Positions 51,079 through 59,814 of a DNA stretch of 64,000 nucleotides are shown here, one piece after another. The translations under genes and the position numbers were made by a program. Each line of letters begins with the position of its first letter. Within the stretch, counting starts at the first letter, position 1. This DNA comes from Halobacillus_B sp963739045. GTDB taxonomy: Bacteria > Bacillota > Bacilli > Bacillales > Halobacillaceae. The notes below the pieces were generated by a model. It saw only the letters and a program-made list of their open reading frames with translations. It made no database searches and was not told the DNA's origin. The DNA lies in NCBI GenBank assembly GCA_963739045.1, contig CAVTYY010000004.1, positions 806,001 through 870,000 on the forward strand, given 5' to 3'.

Positions 51079-53715
51079 ATGAAACAATTAACATCAGCTC
51101 AAGTTCGACAAATGTATTTAGATTTCTTTAAGGAGAAAGGGCACAGTGTAGAACCAAGTGCTTCTTTGGTACCTCATGAAGACCCATCACTCCTGTGGAT
51201 TAATAGTGGAGTAGCTACATTGAAAAAGTATTTTGACGGCCGTGTAACTCCTGAAAATCCAAGAATAGTAAATGTGCAAAAATCTATACGGACAAACGAC
51301 ATTGAAAATGTTGGATTTACAGCCAGGCACCATACGTTTTTTGAAATGCTTGGTAATTTTTCAATTGGAGATTATTTTAAAGAACAAGCGATAGAATGGG
51401 GCTGGGAATTTCTAACGAGTCCAGATTGGATCGGCTTCGAGAAGGACAGGCTATCCGTTACCGTTCACCCCGAGGATGATGAGGCTTATACTTTATGGAA
51501 AGAAAAGGTTGGGGTGAAAGAAGAACAAATCATACGCCTGGAAGAAAATTTCTGGGACATAGGAGAAGGCCCAAGTGGCCCGAATACAGAAATTTTCTAT
51601 GATCGAGGCGAAGCGTTTGGGAATGATCCCACTGATCCAGAACTCTATCCAGGCGGGGAAAATGAGCGGTATCTTGAGATCTGGAATTTAGTATTTTCTC
51701 AATTTAACCACAATCCGGATGACACCTATACTCCGCTTCCAAAGAAAAATATTGATACCGGCATGGGTCTTGAACGAATCGTTTGTGTTATTCAGGAAAC
51801 TCCGACCAATTTCGAGACTGATTTGTTCATGCCTGTTATTCACGCTGTTGAAAAAATTTCAAATGATCAATACGGTAAAAACCAAGAAAGAGATGTGGCA
51901 TTTAAAGTGATCGCCGACCACATGAGAACCGTCACCTTTGCAGTTGGAGATGGAGCACTGCCTTCCAATGAAGGTCGCGGGTATGTACTTCGCCGTTTGC
52001 TAAGACGTGCGGTACGCTTTGCTAAGCAGCTTGGTATTGATAAGCCATTTATGTATAAGCTTGTGCCTGAAGTATCTCAGATCATGGTTGCCTTTTACCC
52101 GGAAATTAAAGACAAGCAAGAATTTATTCAAACCGTTATTAAAACGGAAGAGGAACGTTTTCATGAAACACTAAATGATGGTCTGGCTATTCTGTCTACA
52201 ATCATGAAGCAGGAATCTGACAAAGGCAGTAACGTGTTTCCAGGCACGGAAGTCTTCCGCCTTTACGATACGTACGGATTTCCTAAAGAATTAACCGAAG
52301 AGTACATTGCTGAAGCTGGATTCACGATTGATGAAGCAGGCTTTCAACAAGAAATGAAGCAACAGCGGGAGCGTGCTCGAAACGCCAGACAGAAAACAGA
52401 TTCCATGCAAATTCAAGAAGGGGTACTTGGAGAGGTTCATGTGGATAGTGAATTTATTGGCTATGACCAAATGGAATCAAAAGCTGAAATTGTTGAATTA
52501 ATAAAAGGGAAGGAATTCACAGATTCAGCAGAACAAGGGGATACCGTCTATTTCTTCCTTGATCAAACGCCGTTTTACGCTGAAAGCGGAGGTCAAATCG
52601 CAGATAAAGGATATGTCCAGACAGAGAATGGCACGCTTGAAGTGACCAATGTCCAGAAAGCTCCTAATGGGCAGAATATGCATGAAGCCATCGTGAAAAC
52701 CGGCAGGATAGAAAAAGGGGAACAGGCACAAGCAGAGGTAGATCAATCCTCCCGTTCCTTTATTATAAAAAACCATACGGCGACTCACCTGCTTCATCAG
52801 GCATTAAAAGATGTCCTGGGAGATCATGTGAATCAGGCAGGCTCTTTAGTTGCTACAGACCGGCTTCGTTTTGACTTCTCCCATTTCGGTTCAATCAGTC
52901 AAGATGAAATAGAGCAAATTGAGACCATAGTGAATGAGAAGGTATGGAAATCCTTACCTGTCTCTATTGAATATAACTCCATTCAGGAAGCAAAAGAGAA
53001 GGGAGCAATGGCGCTTTTCGGCGAGAAGTATGGAGATGTGGTACGAGTGGTACAAGTCGGAGATTACAGCCTCGAACTTTGTGGAGGATGTCACGTTCTT
53101 AATACGGCAGAAATCGGCTTGTTCAAAATTGTTTCCGAATCGGGGATTGGCGCTGGAACTAGAAGGATTGAAGCAGTGACTGCCAAAGAGGCTTATGAAT
53201 ATATGAATGAGAAGGAAGCCGTGCTCAAACAAGTGGGGGCTCTTCTGAAAACTCAGCCAGATAAGGTTACGGAAAGAATCGAAGGGCTGCAGAAGGATTT
53301 AAAAGATCTTCAGAGAGAAAGAGATTCCTTAACGGCGAAGATTTCAAACCTTGAAGCTTCTTCCATTATGGATGAAGTTGAGCAGGTTAACGGGATTAAC
53401 GTCCTGGCGAAGCAAGTAGAAGTAAAAGATAAGAATGCCTTGCGAACGATGGTCGATGACTTGAAACAGAACATCGGCTCAGGAATTATTTTGCTTGCTG
53501 CGCCAAATGGGGAAAAAGTTCAATTAATTGCAGGGGTTTCCAAAGATTTAGTCGAAAGAGGATACCATGCAGGAAATTTAATTAAAGAAGCAGCTACAAG
53601 GTGTGGCGGCGGTGGCGGCGGCCGCCCGGATATGGCCCAGGCAGGAGGCAAAGATGCTTCGAAAATTCCAGAAGCGCTTAGCTTTGCAAAAGAATATGTC
53701 AATCAAAACTCCTAA
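51079..53715 (+). CDS. alaS: Alanyl-tRNA synthetase
   Basis: AlaS charges tRNA-Ala and edits Ser/Gly mischarging. The 878-residue class II product has the aminoacylation domain (about 1-450, with FTARHHTFFEMLGNFS and GMGLERIVCV), the editing domain with zinc motifs HTATHLLH (about 567-574) and CGGCH (about 670-674), and the C-terminal coiled-coil/DHHA1 domain ending near a GGGGGGRPDMAQAGG tail. The ATG at 51079 follows AAGGAGG; an upstream extension to 51022 has no support. Confidence 0.98.
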   Translation: MKQLTSAQVRQMYLDFFKEKGHSVEPSASLVPHEDPSLLWINSGVATLKKYFDGRVTPENPRIVNVQKSIRTNDIENVGFTARHHTFFEMLGNFSIGDYFKEQAIEWGWEFLTSPDWIGFEKDRLSVTVHPEDDEAYTLWKEKVGVKEEQIIRLEENFWDIGEGPSGPNTEIFYDRGEAFGNDPTDPELYPGGENERYLEIWNLVFSQFNHNPDDTYTPLPKKNIDTGMGLERIVCVIQETPTNFETDLFMPVIHAVEKISNDQYGKNQERDVAFKVIADHMRTVTFAVGDGALPSNEGRGYVLRRLLRRAVRFAKQLGIDKPFMYKLVPEVSQIMVAFYPEIKDKQEFIQTVIKTEEERFHETLNDGLAILSTIMKQESDKGSNVFPGTEVFRLYDTYGFPKELTEEYIAEAGFTIDEAGFQQEMKQQRERARNARQKTDSMQIQEGVLGEVHVDSEFIGYDQMESKAEIVELIKGKEFTDSAEQGDTVYFFLDQTPFYAESGGQIADKGYVQTENGTLEVTNVQKAPNGQNMHEAIVKTGRIEKGEQAQAEVDQSSRSFIIKNHTATHLLHQALKDVLGDHVNQAGSLVATDRLRFDFSHFGSISQDEIEQIETIVNEKVWKSLPVSIEYNSIQEAKEKGAMALFGEKYGDVVRVVQVGDYSLELCGGCHVLNTAEIGLFKIVSESGIGAGTRRIEAVTAKEAYEYMNEKEAVLKQVGALLKTQPDKVTERIEGLQKDLKDLQRERDSLTAKISNLEASSIMDEVEQVNGINVLAKQVEVKDKNALRTMVDDLKQNIGSGIILLAAPNGEKVQLIAGVSKDLVERGYHAGNLIKEAATRCGGGGGGRPDMAQAGGKDASKIPEALSFAKEYVNQNS

Positions 53716-53739
53716 TTTTTCTTAAGTACTAATTAGGTA

Positions 53740-53745
53740 TATAAT
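53740..53745 (+). promoter_or_regulatory. Possible -10 element before ireB
   Basis: A consensus TATAAT lies 33 bases before the ireB ATG, in the short gap after alaS. No matching -35 is visible, so this is a weak call. Confidence 0.4.
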
Positions 53746-53778
53746 AGAGGAAAGACTAATAAGTGCGAGGTGACTGTG

Positions 53779-54057
53779 ATGAGCTCAATGGATAAAACAA
53801 TGAGATTTAATTTTTCGGAAGAACCTTTTGATCAGGATGTCCGGTCTGTATTATTATCGGTGCACAGCGCTCTGCAGGAGAAGGGCTATAATCCGATTAA
53901 CCAAATTGTCGGGTACCTGCTTTCTGGGGACCCAGCATACATTCCGCGTCACCAGGATGCAAGAAACCTAATAAGAAAACTTGAGCGAGATGAATTGATT
54001 GAAGAATTGGTTAAGTTTTATTTGAAAGAGAATAAAAATAAAGAGGGCGTTGAATGA
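53779..54057 (+). CDS. IreB family regulatory phosphoprotein (YrzL)
   Basis: The 92-residue product begins MSSMDKTMRFNFSEEP and contains NPINQIVGYLLSGDPAYIPRH, the IreB/UPF0297 signature. In Enterococcus faecalis IreB is phosphorylated by the Ser/Thr kinase IreK and affects cephalosporin resistance; threonines at its N-terminus are the likely sites. The ATG at 53779 fits GCGAGGTGA; GTG 53770 lies within that site. It overlaps ruvX by four bases, forming the conserved ireB-ruvX-yrzB trio. Confidence 0.92.
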   Translation: MSSMDKTMRFNFSEEPFDQDVRSVLLSVHSALQEKGYNPINQIVGYLLSGDPAYIPRHQDARNLIRKLERDELIEELVKFYLKENKNKEGVE

Positions 54058-54470
54058 AAAAAATTGGTCTGGATGTAGGTGAAAAAACAATTGGCATCGC
54101 TATTTCTGATGCTTTAGGATGGACGGCGCAAGGACTAAAGACCTTGCGCTGGAAAGAACCAGACTATGAAACAGCAAAGGAACCTCTACGTGAAATTATC
54201 AGCCAGCATGAAATTTCCGAAGCTGTGATAGGTTTACCTAAGAATATGAATGGTTCTATCGGCCCGCGTGCAGAAGCTAGTCAGGCTTTTGCCTCATGGC
54301 TTGAAGATGAATTTAAGGTGACTGTCCATCTTTGGGATGAGCGGCTAACGACAATGGCAGCGGAGCGGGTACTTATAGATGCTGATGTTAGTCGAAAGAA
54401 AAGAAAAAAAGTCATTGATAAAATGGCAGCAGTTATGATCTTGCAAAGTTATATGGACGCTAAACAATAA
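54054..54470 (+). CDS. ruvX: Putative pre-16S rRNA nuclease / RuvX-YqgF resolvase-fold protein (YrrK)
   Basis: The 138-residue product has the RNase H-like YqgF fold: GLDVGEKTIGIAISD near the start, VIGLPKNMNGSIGPRA (about 59-74) and the acidic LWDERLTTMAAERVL (about 94-108), with a C-terminal DKMAAVMILQSYMD. Homologues process the 5' end of 16S rRNA in E. coli, and a Holliday-junction role has also been proposed. It starts by an ATGA overlap with ireB. Confidence 0.93.
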   Translation: MKKIGLDVGEKTIGIAISDALGWTAQGLKTLRWKEPDYETAKEPLREIISQHEISEAVIGLPKNMNGSIGPRAEASQAFASWLEDEFKVTVHLWDERLTTMAAERVLIDADVSRKKRKKVIDKMAAVMILQSYMDAKQ

Positions 54471-54484
54471 GAGGAGGCTTATCA

Positions 54485-54769
54485 ATGGCTATAGAGAAAG
54501 AAGAGAGAATTGTAATACCAGATGAAAATGGGGAAGAGCATTTATTTGAAGTGCTTTTTACTTTTGATGTAGATCAGACAGGACACTCCTACATGGCAGT
54601 GGTTCCTGCTGAACAGAAAGAAAGTGACGAGGTAGAGGTGTTTGCCTTTCGTTATGAAGAAAAAGGTAACGAAGAAGATGATTTATCATTGTTCCAAATT
54701 GAATCAGAAGAAGAATGGGATATGGTTGAAGAAATGCTTAATACACTCACAGACGAGGATTTAGCTTAA
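54485..54769 (+). CDS. DUF1292 family protein (YrzB)
   Basis: The 94-residue acidic product has the DUF1292 pattern: ERIVIPDENGEEHLFEVLFTFDVD near the start, a central SYMAVVPAEQ strand and EEWDMVEEMLNTL at the end. Function is unknown, but the gene is nearly always downstream of ireB and ruvX in Firmicutes. AAGAGGAGG precedes the ATG. Confidence 0.92.
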   Translation: MAIEKEERIVIPDENGEEHLFEVLFTFDVDQTGHSYMAVVPAEQKESDEVEVFAFRYEEKGNEEDDLSLFQIESEEEWDMVEEMLNTLTDEDLA

Positions 54770-54787
54770 CCCATTTGAATGACACTG

Positions 54788-54819
54788 AAGTCTGCAGCCG
54801 TTTGGCTGCAGACTTTTTT
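54788..54819 (+). terminator. Rho-independent terminator after yrzB
   Basis: AAGTCTGCAGCC (54788-54799) pairs perfectly with GGCTGCAGACTT (54804-54815), followed by a T run. Confidence 0.92.
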
Positions 54820-54908
54820 GTGGCATTGGAAATGTATATATTACATATAAAATGCCGGGTTATGTAGGAATTTGTGGAAAGTCGTAGAAAGGTTATCCTT
54901 ATTTATAG

Positions 54909-54914
54909 TATAAT
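54909..54914 (+). promoter_or_regulatory. -10 element of the mltG promoter
   Basis: A consensus TATAAT lies 26 bases before the TTG start of mltG, with only a poor -35. Its presence inside the longer possible reading frame argues for the shorter start. Confidence 0.5.
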
Positions 54915-54939
54915 ATACCGGATGGAAGGAGGAAGTCTG

Positions 54940-56061
54940 TTGTCGGATTCAAAATTTAAGAAAAAATACAAAGAACGACTGTCTAATCGTTCTAAAGAAG
55001 CTAGCACGGTTCGCAAAATAGTTGCGATAGTTCTATCCATACTTGTAATAGGAATTGTAGTAGGGGGTCTTTCAGGGTACCTCTATGTGAAATCTGCTTT
55101 AAAACCTGTCGATCCTGATGATAATACTCAAAAACAAGTAGAAATTCCTCTCGGTTCTACAACTTCTGCTATTGCAGGAATTCTGGAGAAAAATGATATC
55201 ATAAAAAATGATCTGATATTTAGATTTTATACAAAATTTAATAATGAATCAGGTTTCCAAGCTGGAAATTATCAATTTACTTCTTCCATGACCCTAGATG
55301 AGATTATCGATTCATTGCAAGAAGGTCAGTTAATGAAAAAAGCTGTAGCTAAAGTAACTATTCCAGAAGGTAAGACATTAGATCAAATTGCAGAAATTTA
55401 CGGAAATCAATTTGATAACATTTCAAAGAAACAATTTCTCGACAAAGTCAATAATAAAGATTATGTGAAAAGCTTAATCAAAAAGCATCCAGCTTTATTA
55501 GACAAAGTAATCCTTGATAAAAAAATCAAAAGACCTCTTGAAGGATATTTATTTGCTGCAACTTACCCTTACTACGTAAGTGATCCTTCGCTTGATCAAA
55601 TCATAGAATCCATGATCCAGAAAAGTGAGTCTGTTATTTTGCCTTATAAAGAGGCCTTTGCTAAAAAGGACATGACTATTCACCAAGGCATAACGATGGC
55701 CTCCTTAGTAGAAAATGAAGCTAGGAATGCAAAAGACCGTAAGAAGATTGCCGAGGTCTTCTATAATCGATTAGATGAAGACATGAGGCTTCAAACGGAT
55801 CCTACCGTCCTTTATGCTCAGGATAAGTGGAAAGAAAAAGTATTATCCAAAGATCTGAAGGTGGATTCACCTTATAATACTTATAAAATCAGTGGATTGC
55901 CAGCTGGCCCAATTTCAAATTTCCACAAAAATTCCATAGAGGCCGTAGCTAAGCCTGCCGATAATGATTTTCTTTATTTCCTGGCAGATAGTGATGGGAA
56001 AATTCACTATGCAAAAACGTTAAAAGAACACAACAAATTCAAGGAAAAGTATATTAACTAG
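54940..56061 (+). CDS. mltG: Endolytic murein transglycosylase MltG
   Basis: MltG cuts nascent glycan strands in the membrane and may set their length. The 373-residue product has a basic cytoplasmic N-terminus, one membrane span (about 26-48, IVAIVLSILVIGIVVGGLSGYLY), a LysM-like region and the YceG domain with SLVENEA (catalytic Glu) and LQTDPTVLYA, SPYNTYKISGLPAGPI. TTG 54940 is seven bases after AAGGAGG; the frame is open upstream to GTG 54874 but that covers the -10 element. It is followed by a terminator before yrrM. Confidence 0.93.
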   Translation: MSDSKFKKKYKERLSNRSKEASTVRKIVAIVLSILVIGIVVGGLSGYLYVKSALKPVDPDDNTQKQVEIPLGSTTSAIAGILEKNDIIKNDLIFRFYTKFNNESGFQAGNYQFTSSMTLDEIIDSLQEGQLMKKAVAKVTIPEGKTLDQIAEIYGNQFDNISKKQFLDKVNNKDYVKSLIKKHPALLDKVILDKKIKRPLEGYLFAATYPYYVSDPSLDQIIESMIQKSESVILPYKEAFAKKDMTIHQGITMASLVENEARNAKDRKKIAEVFYNRLDEDMRLQTDPTVLYAQDKWKEKVLSKDLKVDSPYNTYKISGLPAGPISNFHKNSIEAVAKPADNDFLYFLADSDGKIHYAKTLKEHNKFKEKYIN

Positions 56062-56071
56062 AAAAATATTT

Positions 56072-56108
56072 CAGGAATGCAAGTCATCACTCGCATTCCT
56101 GGTTTTTT
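56072..56108 (+). terminator. Rho-independent terminator after mltG
   Basis: CAGGAATGC (56072-56080) pairs with GCATTCCTG (56093-56101), followed by a T run. Confidence 0.88.
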
Positions 56109-56160
56109 ATATGTTAAAATAGTAAGGTTGAAAAATTGGTGACTGAAAGGACGATTTAAT

Positions 56161-56802
56161 ATGGAGGATAAGAACTATTTGGAATCATTACTTTCTAAAT
56201 CAGCCCCAGACGTCCGCCAGATGGAAAGATACGCAGAGGAAAATGGGGTTCCGATTATGGAGCCTTTAGGAATTCAATTTCTTATGCAAATGGTAAGAAT
56301 TAAGCAGCCGAAAAGGATTCTGGAAGTAGGTACGGCTATTGGATACTCGGCATTACGAATGCTTGAAGCTTGTCCGGGCTGCCGCATCGTTTCTATAGAA
56401 AGAGACGAGGTCAGGTATAAAGAAGCACTGGAAAATATAAAGAAGTTTGGTGCTGAAGAAAAGGTCCACATAATATTCGGAGACGCGCTTGAAGTAAAGC
56501 ATCAAGCTGAAAACGAAGGTCCGTTTGATTTATTATTCATTGATGCTGCAAAAGGCAAATATGAAGAGTTTTTCCAATTGTATTCTCCCCTAGTTACGGA
56601 GAATGGATTGATTATATCTGATAATGTATTATTTAAAGGATATGTAGCGGCACCTGAACAGGCATCGGCTCGTATGGCTAAGATAGCTGGAAAGATTAGA
56701 GATTTTAACCAAAAGCTGATGGATCATCCGAATTTCAGCACAACGATTGTTCCTATAGGGGATGGGGTTGCGTTAACGGTAAGAAACTCATCCAGTACTT
56801 AA
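56161..56802 (+). CDS. O-methyltransferase, class I SAM-dependent (YrrM/TrmR family)
   Basis: The 213-residue product has the SAM-binding LEVGTAIGYSALRML (about 54-68), acidic motif SIERDE and metal-binding LLFIDAAKGKYEEF (about 124-137) with DNVLFKG (about 155-161), the catechol-O-methyltransferase-like arrangement. B. subtilis YrrM (TrmR) methylates 5-hydroxyuridine in tRNA wobble positions; this gene is its positional counterpart. The peptidase U32 genes that follow it in B. subtilis are absent here. Confidence 0.87.
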   Translation: MEDKNYLESLLSKSAPDVRQMERYAEENGVPIMEPLGIQFLMQMVRIKQPKRILEVGTAIGYSALRMLEACPGCRIVSIERDEVRYKEALENIKKFGAEEKVHIIFGDALEVKHQAENEGPFDLLFIDAAKGKYEEFFQLYSPLVTENGLIISDNVLFKGYVAAPEQASARMAKIAGKIRDFNQKLMDHPNFSTTIVPIGDGVALTVRNSSST

Positions 56803-56862
56803 GGTGCGAAAATATTTAAAAAAAGAGATGAATTCATCGGGATGAAAGGAGTATCCTTTAGC

Positions 56863-57516
56863 ATGACTGATAAACCTGTCGTAATTGGAGTTGCAGGAGG
56901 AACGGGATCTGGAAAGACTAGCGTGACACGGTCCATTATTCAGCGGTTTGCTGATAAGACCATCTTAATGCTGGAACAAGATTACTATTACAAGGATCAG
57001 AGTGACCTTCCTTATGAACAAAGATTACAAACAAATTATGATCACCCGCTAGCCTTCGACAATGAACTGCTTATAGAGCACCTTCAACAATTAATTCATG
57101 AGAAACCGGTTGAGAAACCAGTCTATGATTATAAGATGCATACGAGATCAGAGGAAACGATCCACATTGAACCTAAAGAAGTGATCATTGTGGAAGGAAT
57201 TCTTGTCCTCGAAGATGAACGGTTACGTGATTTAATGGATATTAAAGTATTCGTTGATACGGATGCTGACGTTCGTATCATCCGCCGTATGATGCGTGAT
57301 ATTAATGAGCGCGGCCGGACACTTGACTCAGTGATTGAGCAATACATTAATGTCGTAAGGCCGATGCACTTGCAATTTGTGGAGCCGACAAAACGTTATT
57401 CGGATATTATTATCCCGGAAGGCGGACAGAATCATGTAGCTATTGACTTAATGGCTGCTAAAATTCAAACGGTGCTTTACCAAAAAGGTCAAGCCTTGAG
57501 TAAAGAAAATAGTTGA
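56863..57516 (+). CDS. udk: Uridine kinase
   Basis: Udk phosphorylates uridine and cytidine for pyrimidine salvage. The 217-residue product has the P-loop GGTGSGKTS (about 12-20), QDYYYKDQSDLPYEQR and NYDHPLAFD in the substrate lid, and VEGILVLEDERLRDLMD. The ATG at 56863 has AAAGGAG eleven bases upstream; ATG 56842 lies before this site. The udk-greA pairing is conserved in Bacillus. Confidence 0.96.
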   Translation: MTDKPVVIGVAGGTGSGKTSVTRSIIQRFADKTILMLEQDYYYKDQSDLPYEQRLQTNYDHPLAFDNELLIEHLQQLIHEKPVEKPVYDYKMHTRSEETIHIEPKEVIIVEGILVLEDERLRDLMDIKVFVDTDADVRIIRRMMRDINERGRTLDSVIEQYINVVRPMHLQFVEPTKRYSDIIIPEGGQNHVAIDLMAAKIQTVLYQKGQALSKENS

Positions 57517-57542
57517 AAAGTTGTAAAAAATCTGGCATAGTT

Positions 57543-57571
57543 TTGAATAGTAGTTCTAGAGGCACTATAAT
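57543..57571 (+). promoter_or_regulatory. Promoter of greA
   Basis: TTGAAT (57543-57548) and a consensus TATAAT (57566-57571) are 17 bases apart. The message would have a leader of about 100 nt. Confidence 0.7.
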
Positions 57572-57597
57572 CTTGATACAGTTATAGTAATTATCAG

Positions 57598-57624
57598 ATG
57601 AGCTTGCATAAATGTACAGCTCAT
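57598..57624 (+). promoter_or_regulatory. Hairpin in the greA leader
   Basis: ATGAGCT (57598-57604) pairs with AGCTCAT (57618-57624), and T/C-rich sequence follows without a clean T run. It could be a weak attenuator or pause site; E. coli greA also has an attenuated leader, but no homology is claimed. Confidence 0.4.
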
Positions 57625-57677
57625 TTCCTTATATTTAGGAAACCGCATACTGTTGTAATTAAAGGAGTGGTGTAAGA

Positions 57678-58157
57678 ATGGCAGAAGCAAAAAGCTTTTA
57701 CATGACAGAAGAAGGTAAGCAGAAATTAGAGGACGAGCTGCATCATTTAAAGACGGAGCGTCGTAAAGAAGTAGTAGAACGCATTAAAATTGCAAGAGGG
57801 TTTGGAGATCTTTCTGAGAACTCTGAATATGATGCCGCTAAGGACGAGCAGGCGTTTGTAGAAGCAAGAATTACTCAAGTTGAAAACATGATTCGTAATG
57901 CGGTAATTATCGAGAATGATAATGATAACCCAGATACTGTTTCATTAGGGAAATCGGTTACCTTCCAGGAGCTTCCCAATGGCGATAAAGAAACTTATAA
58001 AATCGTGGGTAGTGCAGAAGCTGATCCATTCGAAGGGAAAATCTCCAATGATTCTCCTATGGCTCAAAGTCTGATCGGTCATGTGGTCGGAGATGAAGTA
58101 TCAGTGGCGACCCCAGGCGGAGAAATTGACGTAAAAATCATTACGGTAGATCAATAA
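57678..58157 (+). CDS. greA: Transcription elongation factor GreA
   Basis: GreA rescues backtracked RNA polymerase by stimulating transcript cleavage. The 159-residue product has an N-terminal coiled coil (about 1-75) with the acidic tip GDLSENSEYDAAKDEQ (about 38-53) and a C-terminal FKBP-like domain with SNDSPMAQSLIGHVVGDEV. AAAGGAGTGG precedes the ATG. Confidence 0.98.
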   Translation: MAEAKSFYMTEEGKQKLEDELHHLKTERRKEVVERIKIARGFGDLSENSEYDAAKDEQAFVEARITQVENMIRNAVIIENDNDNPDTVSLGKSVTFQELPNGDKETYKIVGSAEADPFEGKISNDSPMAQSLIGHVVGDEVSVATPGGEIDVKIITVDQ

Positions 58158-58164
58158 GAAAGTC

Positions 58165-58192
58165 AAAGGCAGGGAATTTTCCCTGTCTTTTT
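58165..58192 (+). terminator. Rho-independent terminator after greA
   Basis: AGGCAGGG (58167-58174) pairs with CCCTGTCT (58181-58188) with one G-U, followed by T residues. Confidence 0.85.
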
Positions 58193-58241
58193 CTCTAGTT
58201 CTAACAGATTAAATCAGTGATTTTTGGGTACAAAGGACGCA

Positions 58242-58270
58242 TTGGTAACTTGTGCTTGATCCTGTATAAT
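58242..58270 (+). promoter_or_regulatory. Promoter of yrrS
   Basis: TTGGTA (58242-58247) and TATAAT (58265-58270) are 17 bases apart, 30 bases before the yrrS ATG. Confidence 0.65.
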
Positions 58271-58299
58271 ATACAGCGAATTAAAGGAGGAGAAGATCG

Positions 58300-59025
58300 A
58301 TGCCAGACAATAAATCATCAAATTCACGGACAAACCGATTTGAAAACAGAAGAAAATGGAAACGAATATTAGCTGTTCTTACTGGAGTAGCAGCCCTCGT
58401 AGTCGTGGTATTTCTATCGCTCGTATTCTTTGGCGGAGATGATAGTGCCGGCTCAGCTGAACCATCCAGCCAGAGCAGCCAATCTGCTGACCAAACATCC
58501 GAGGGAGATCAATCAGCGAGTGCGGATTCCAGCGATTCTAACGGAGAACAAAATAATACTTCTGACAATACCGATGAAAAAAACAATTCAGCAGACGATT
58601 CTCAAAGTGATGAAAATACAAATAGTGAGGACAACCAAAAAGAAAAATCACAAAAAGATAAAGATACTGGGGACGACTTGACCGTGGAAGAAAATTCTTC
58701 AGATTCTAATGTAGAACGAGTAATAAAGAAGGACTGGAAACCTGTAGCTACTAAGCAGAAAATTTCAGGCGATCATTCTGTTAATTGGTCTAATGATGAT
58801 TCCCAGGATTGGCAGGAGCTGCTTCAAGCTATAAGTGAAGCAACAGGGATCCCTGCTAATAGTATGATTACTTGGTGGGTCGATGGTAACGGGCCGCAGA
58901 AAGTAGTGGCTACAGTTTCAGATGACGCAGAGAAGCAAACGTATCGCGTTCATGTGGAATGGGTAGAAGGTAAAGGCTATAAGCCAACTATGCTCGAAGC
59001 TTTAAAAAGCAATAAATACAAATAA
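58300..59025 (+). CDS. yrrS: YrrS-like DUF1510 membrane protein
   Basis: The 241-residue product has a basic cytoplasmic N-terminus, one membrane span (about 25-47, LAVLTGVAALVVVVFLSLVFFGG), a long Ser/Asp/Glu/Asn-rich linker (about 48-145) and a C-terminal DUF1510 domain (about 150-238, with DSQDWQELLQAISEATGI and MITWWVDGNGPQKVVATVSD). In B. subtilis the gene follows pbpI (yrrR), but no penicillin-binding protein gene is present here. Function unknown; an envelope role is suggested by the topology. AAAGGAGG precedes the ATG. Confidence 0.85.
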   Translation: MPDNKSSNSRTNRFENRRKWKRILAVLTGVAALVVVVFLSLVFFGGDDSAGSAEPSSQSSQSADQTSEGDQSASADSSDSNGEQNNTSDNTDEKNNSADDSQSDENTNSEDNQKEKSQKDKDTGDDLTVEENSSDSNVERVIKKDWKPVATKQKISGDHSVNWSNDDSQDWQELLQAISEATGIPANSMITWWVDGNGPQKVVATVSDDAEKQTYRVHVEWVEGKGYKPTMLEALKSNKYK

Positions 59026-59056
59026 TAGAAAACCATAAGCAGGAAGGAAGTCAGCC

Positions 59057-59743
59057 ATGATTGGAATTATCGGCGCAATGGATGAAGAGATTGAATTACT
59101 AGAACGCAATATGAATGTTTCGAATAAAGTGGAGGCTTCTGGAACTCTCTTTATTGAAGGAGACCTGAAAGGGAAGGATGTTGTACTCCTAAAGTCAGGG
59201 ATAGGTAAAGTAAATGCCGCTATGGCGACGACGATGCTTCATGAGAGATATGATATTGATATGGTGATCAATACTGGCTCAGCCGGAGGTTTTGCCGATG
59301 AACTTGAGGTGGGGGATGTGGTCATATCCAGTTTAGTGACCCACCATGATGTTGATGTTACGGCATTTGACTATGAGTATGGACAAGTACCGGGCATGCC
59401 CCCCATGTATAAAGCAGATGAAAGATTAATGACTAATGCGATGGATGCGGTCGCCGGCACAAAGGCGAAAGCTGCCCGAGGAATTATTGCTACAGGGGAC
59501 AGTTTTATGCAAGACGAAACCCGAGTGAAATTTGTTCAGGATAAGTTTCCAGACATGATTGCTGCAGAAATGGAAGCGGCTGCCATTGCCCAAGTCTGTT
59601 ATAAATATAACACCCCATTTGTGGTGATAAGGGCCTTGTCAGACATCGCTGGGAAAGAATCCGAGATATCCTTTGAACAGTTTCTCCCTTTAGCTGCAGA
59701 AAATGCTGCCATTATGATTATGGCCATGGTTGATTCTCTGTAA
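59057..59743 (+). CDS. mtnN: 5'-methylthioadenosine/S-adenosylhomocysteine nucleosidase
   Basis: MtnN cleaves methylthioadenosine and S-adenosylhomocysteine, by-products of polyamine synthesis and methylation. The 228-residue product begins MIGIIGAMDEEIELL (catalytic Glu near 12), has NTGSAGGFADELEVGDVVIS (about 73-92), EMEAAAIAQVC (about 171-181) and the catalytic Asp in RALSDIAGK. AGGAAGGAAG precedes the ATG. Confidence 0.96.
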   Translation: MIGIIGAMDEEIELLERNMNVSNKVEASGTLFIEGDLKGKDVVLLKSGIGKVNAAMATTMLHERYDIDMVINTGSAGGFADELEVGDVVISSLVTHHDVDVTAFDYEYGQVPGMPPMYKADERLMTNAMDAVAGTKAKAARGIIATGDSFMQDETRVKFVQDKFPDMIAAEMEAAAIAQVCYKYNTPFVVIRALSDIAGKESEISFEQFLPLAAENAAIMIMAMVDSL

Positions 59744-59778
59744 TAACAATAATTACCACCGAAACGCTTAACCAGATA

Positions 59779-59787
59779 TGGTACAAT
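59779..59787 (+). promoter_or_regulatory. Extended -10 promoter of the YrhC-like gene
   Basis: TGG followed by TACAAT (59779-59787) forms an extended -10 28 bases before the ATG at 59815. Confidence 0.45.
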
Positions 59788-59814
59788 TTTAATTGTGCAG
59801 GAGGTGGCGGTTGT

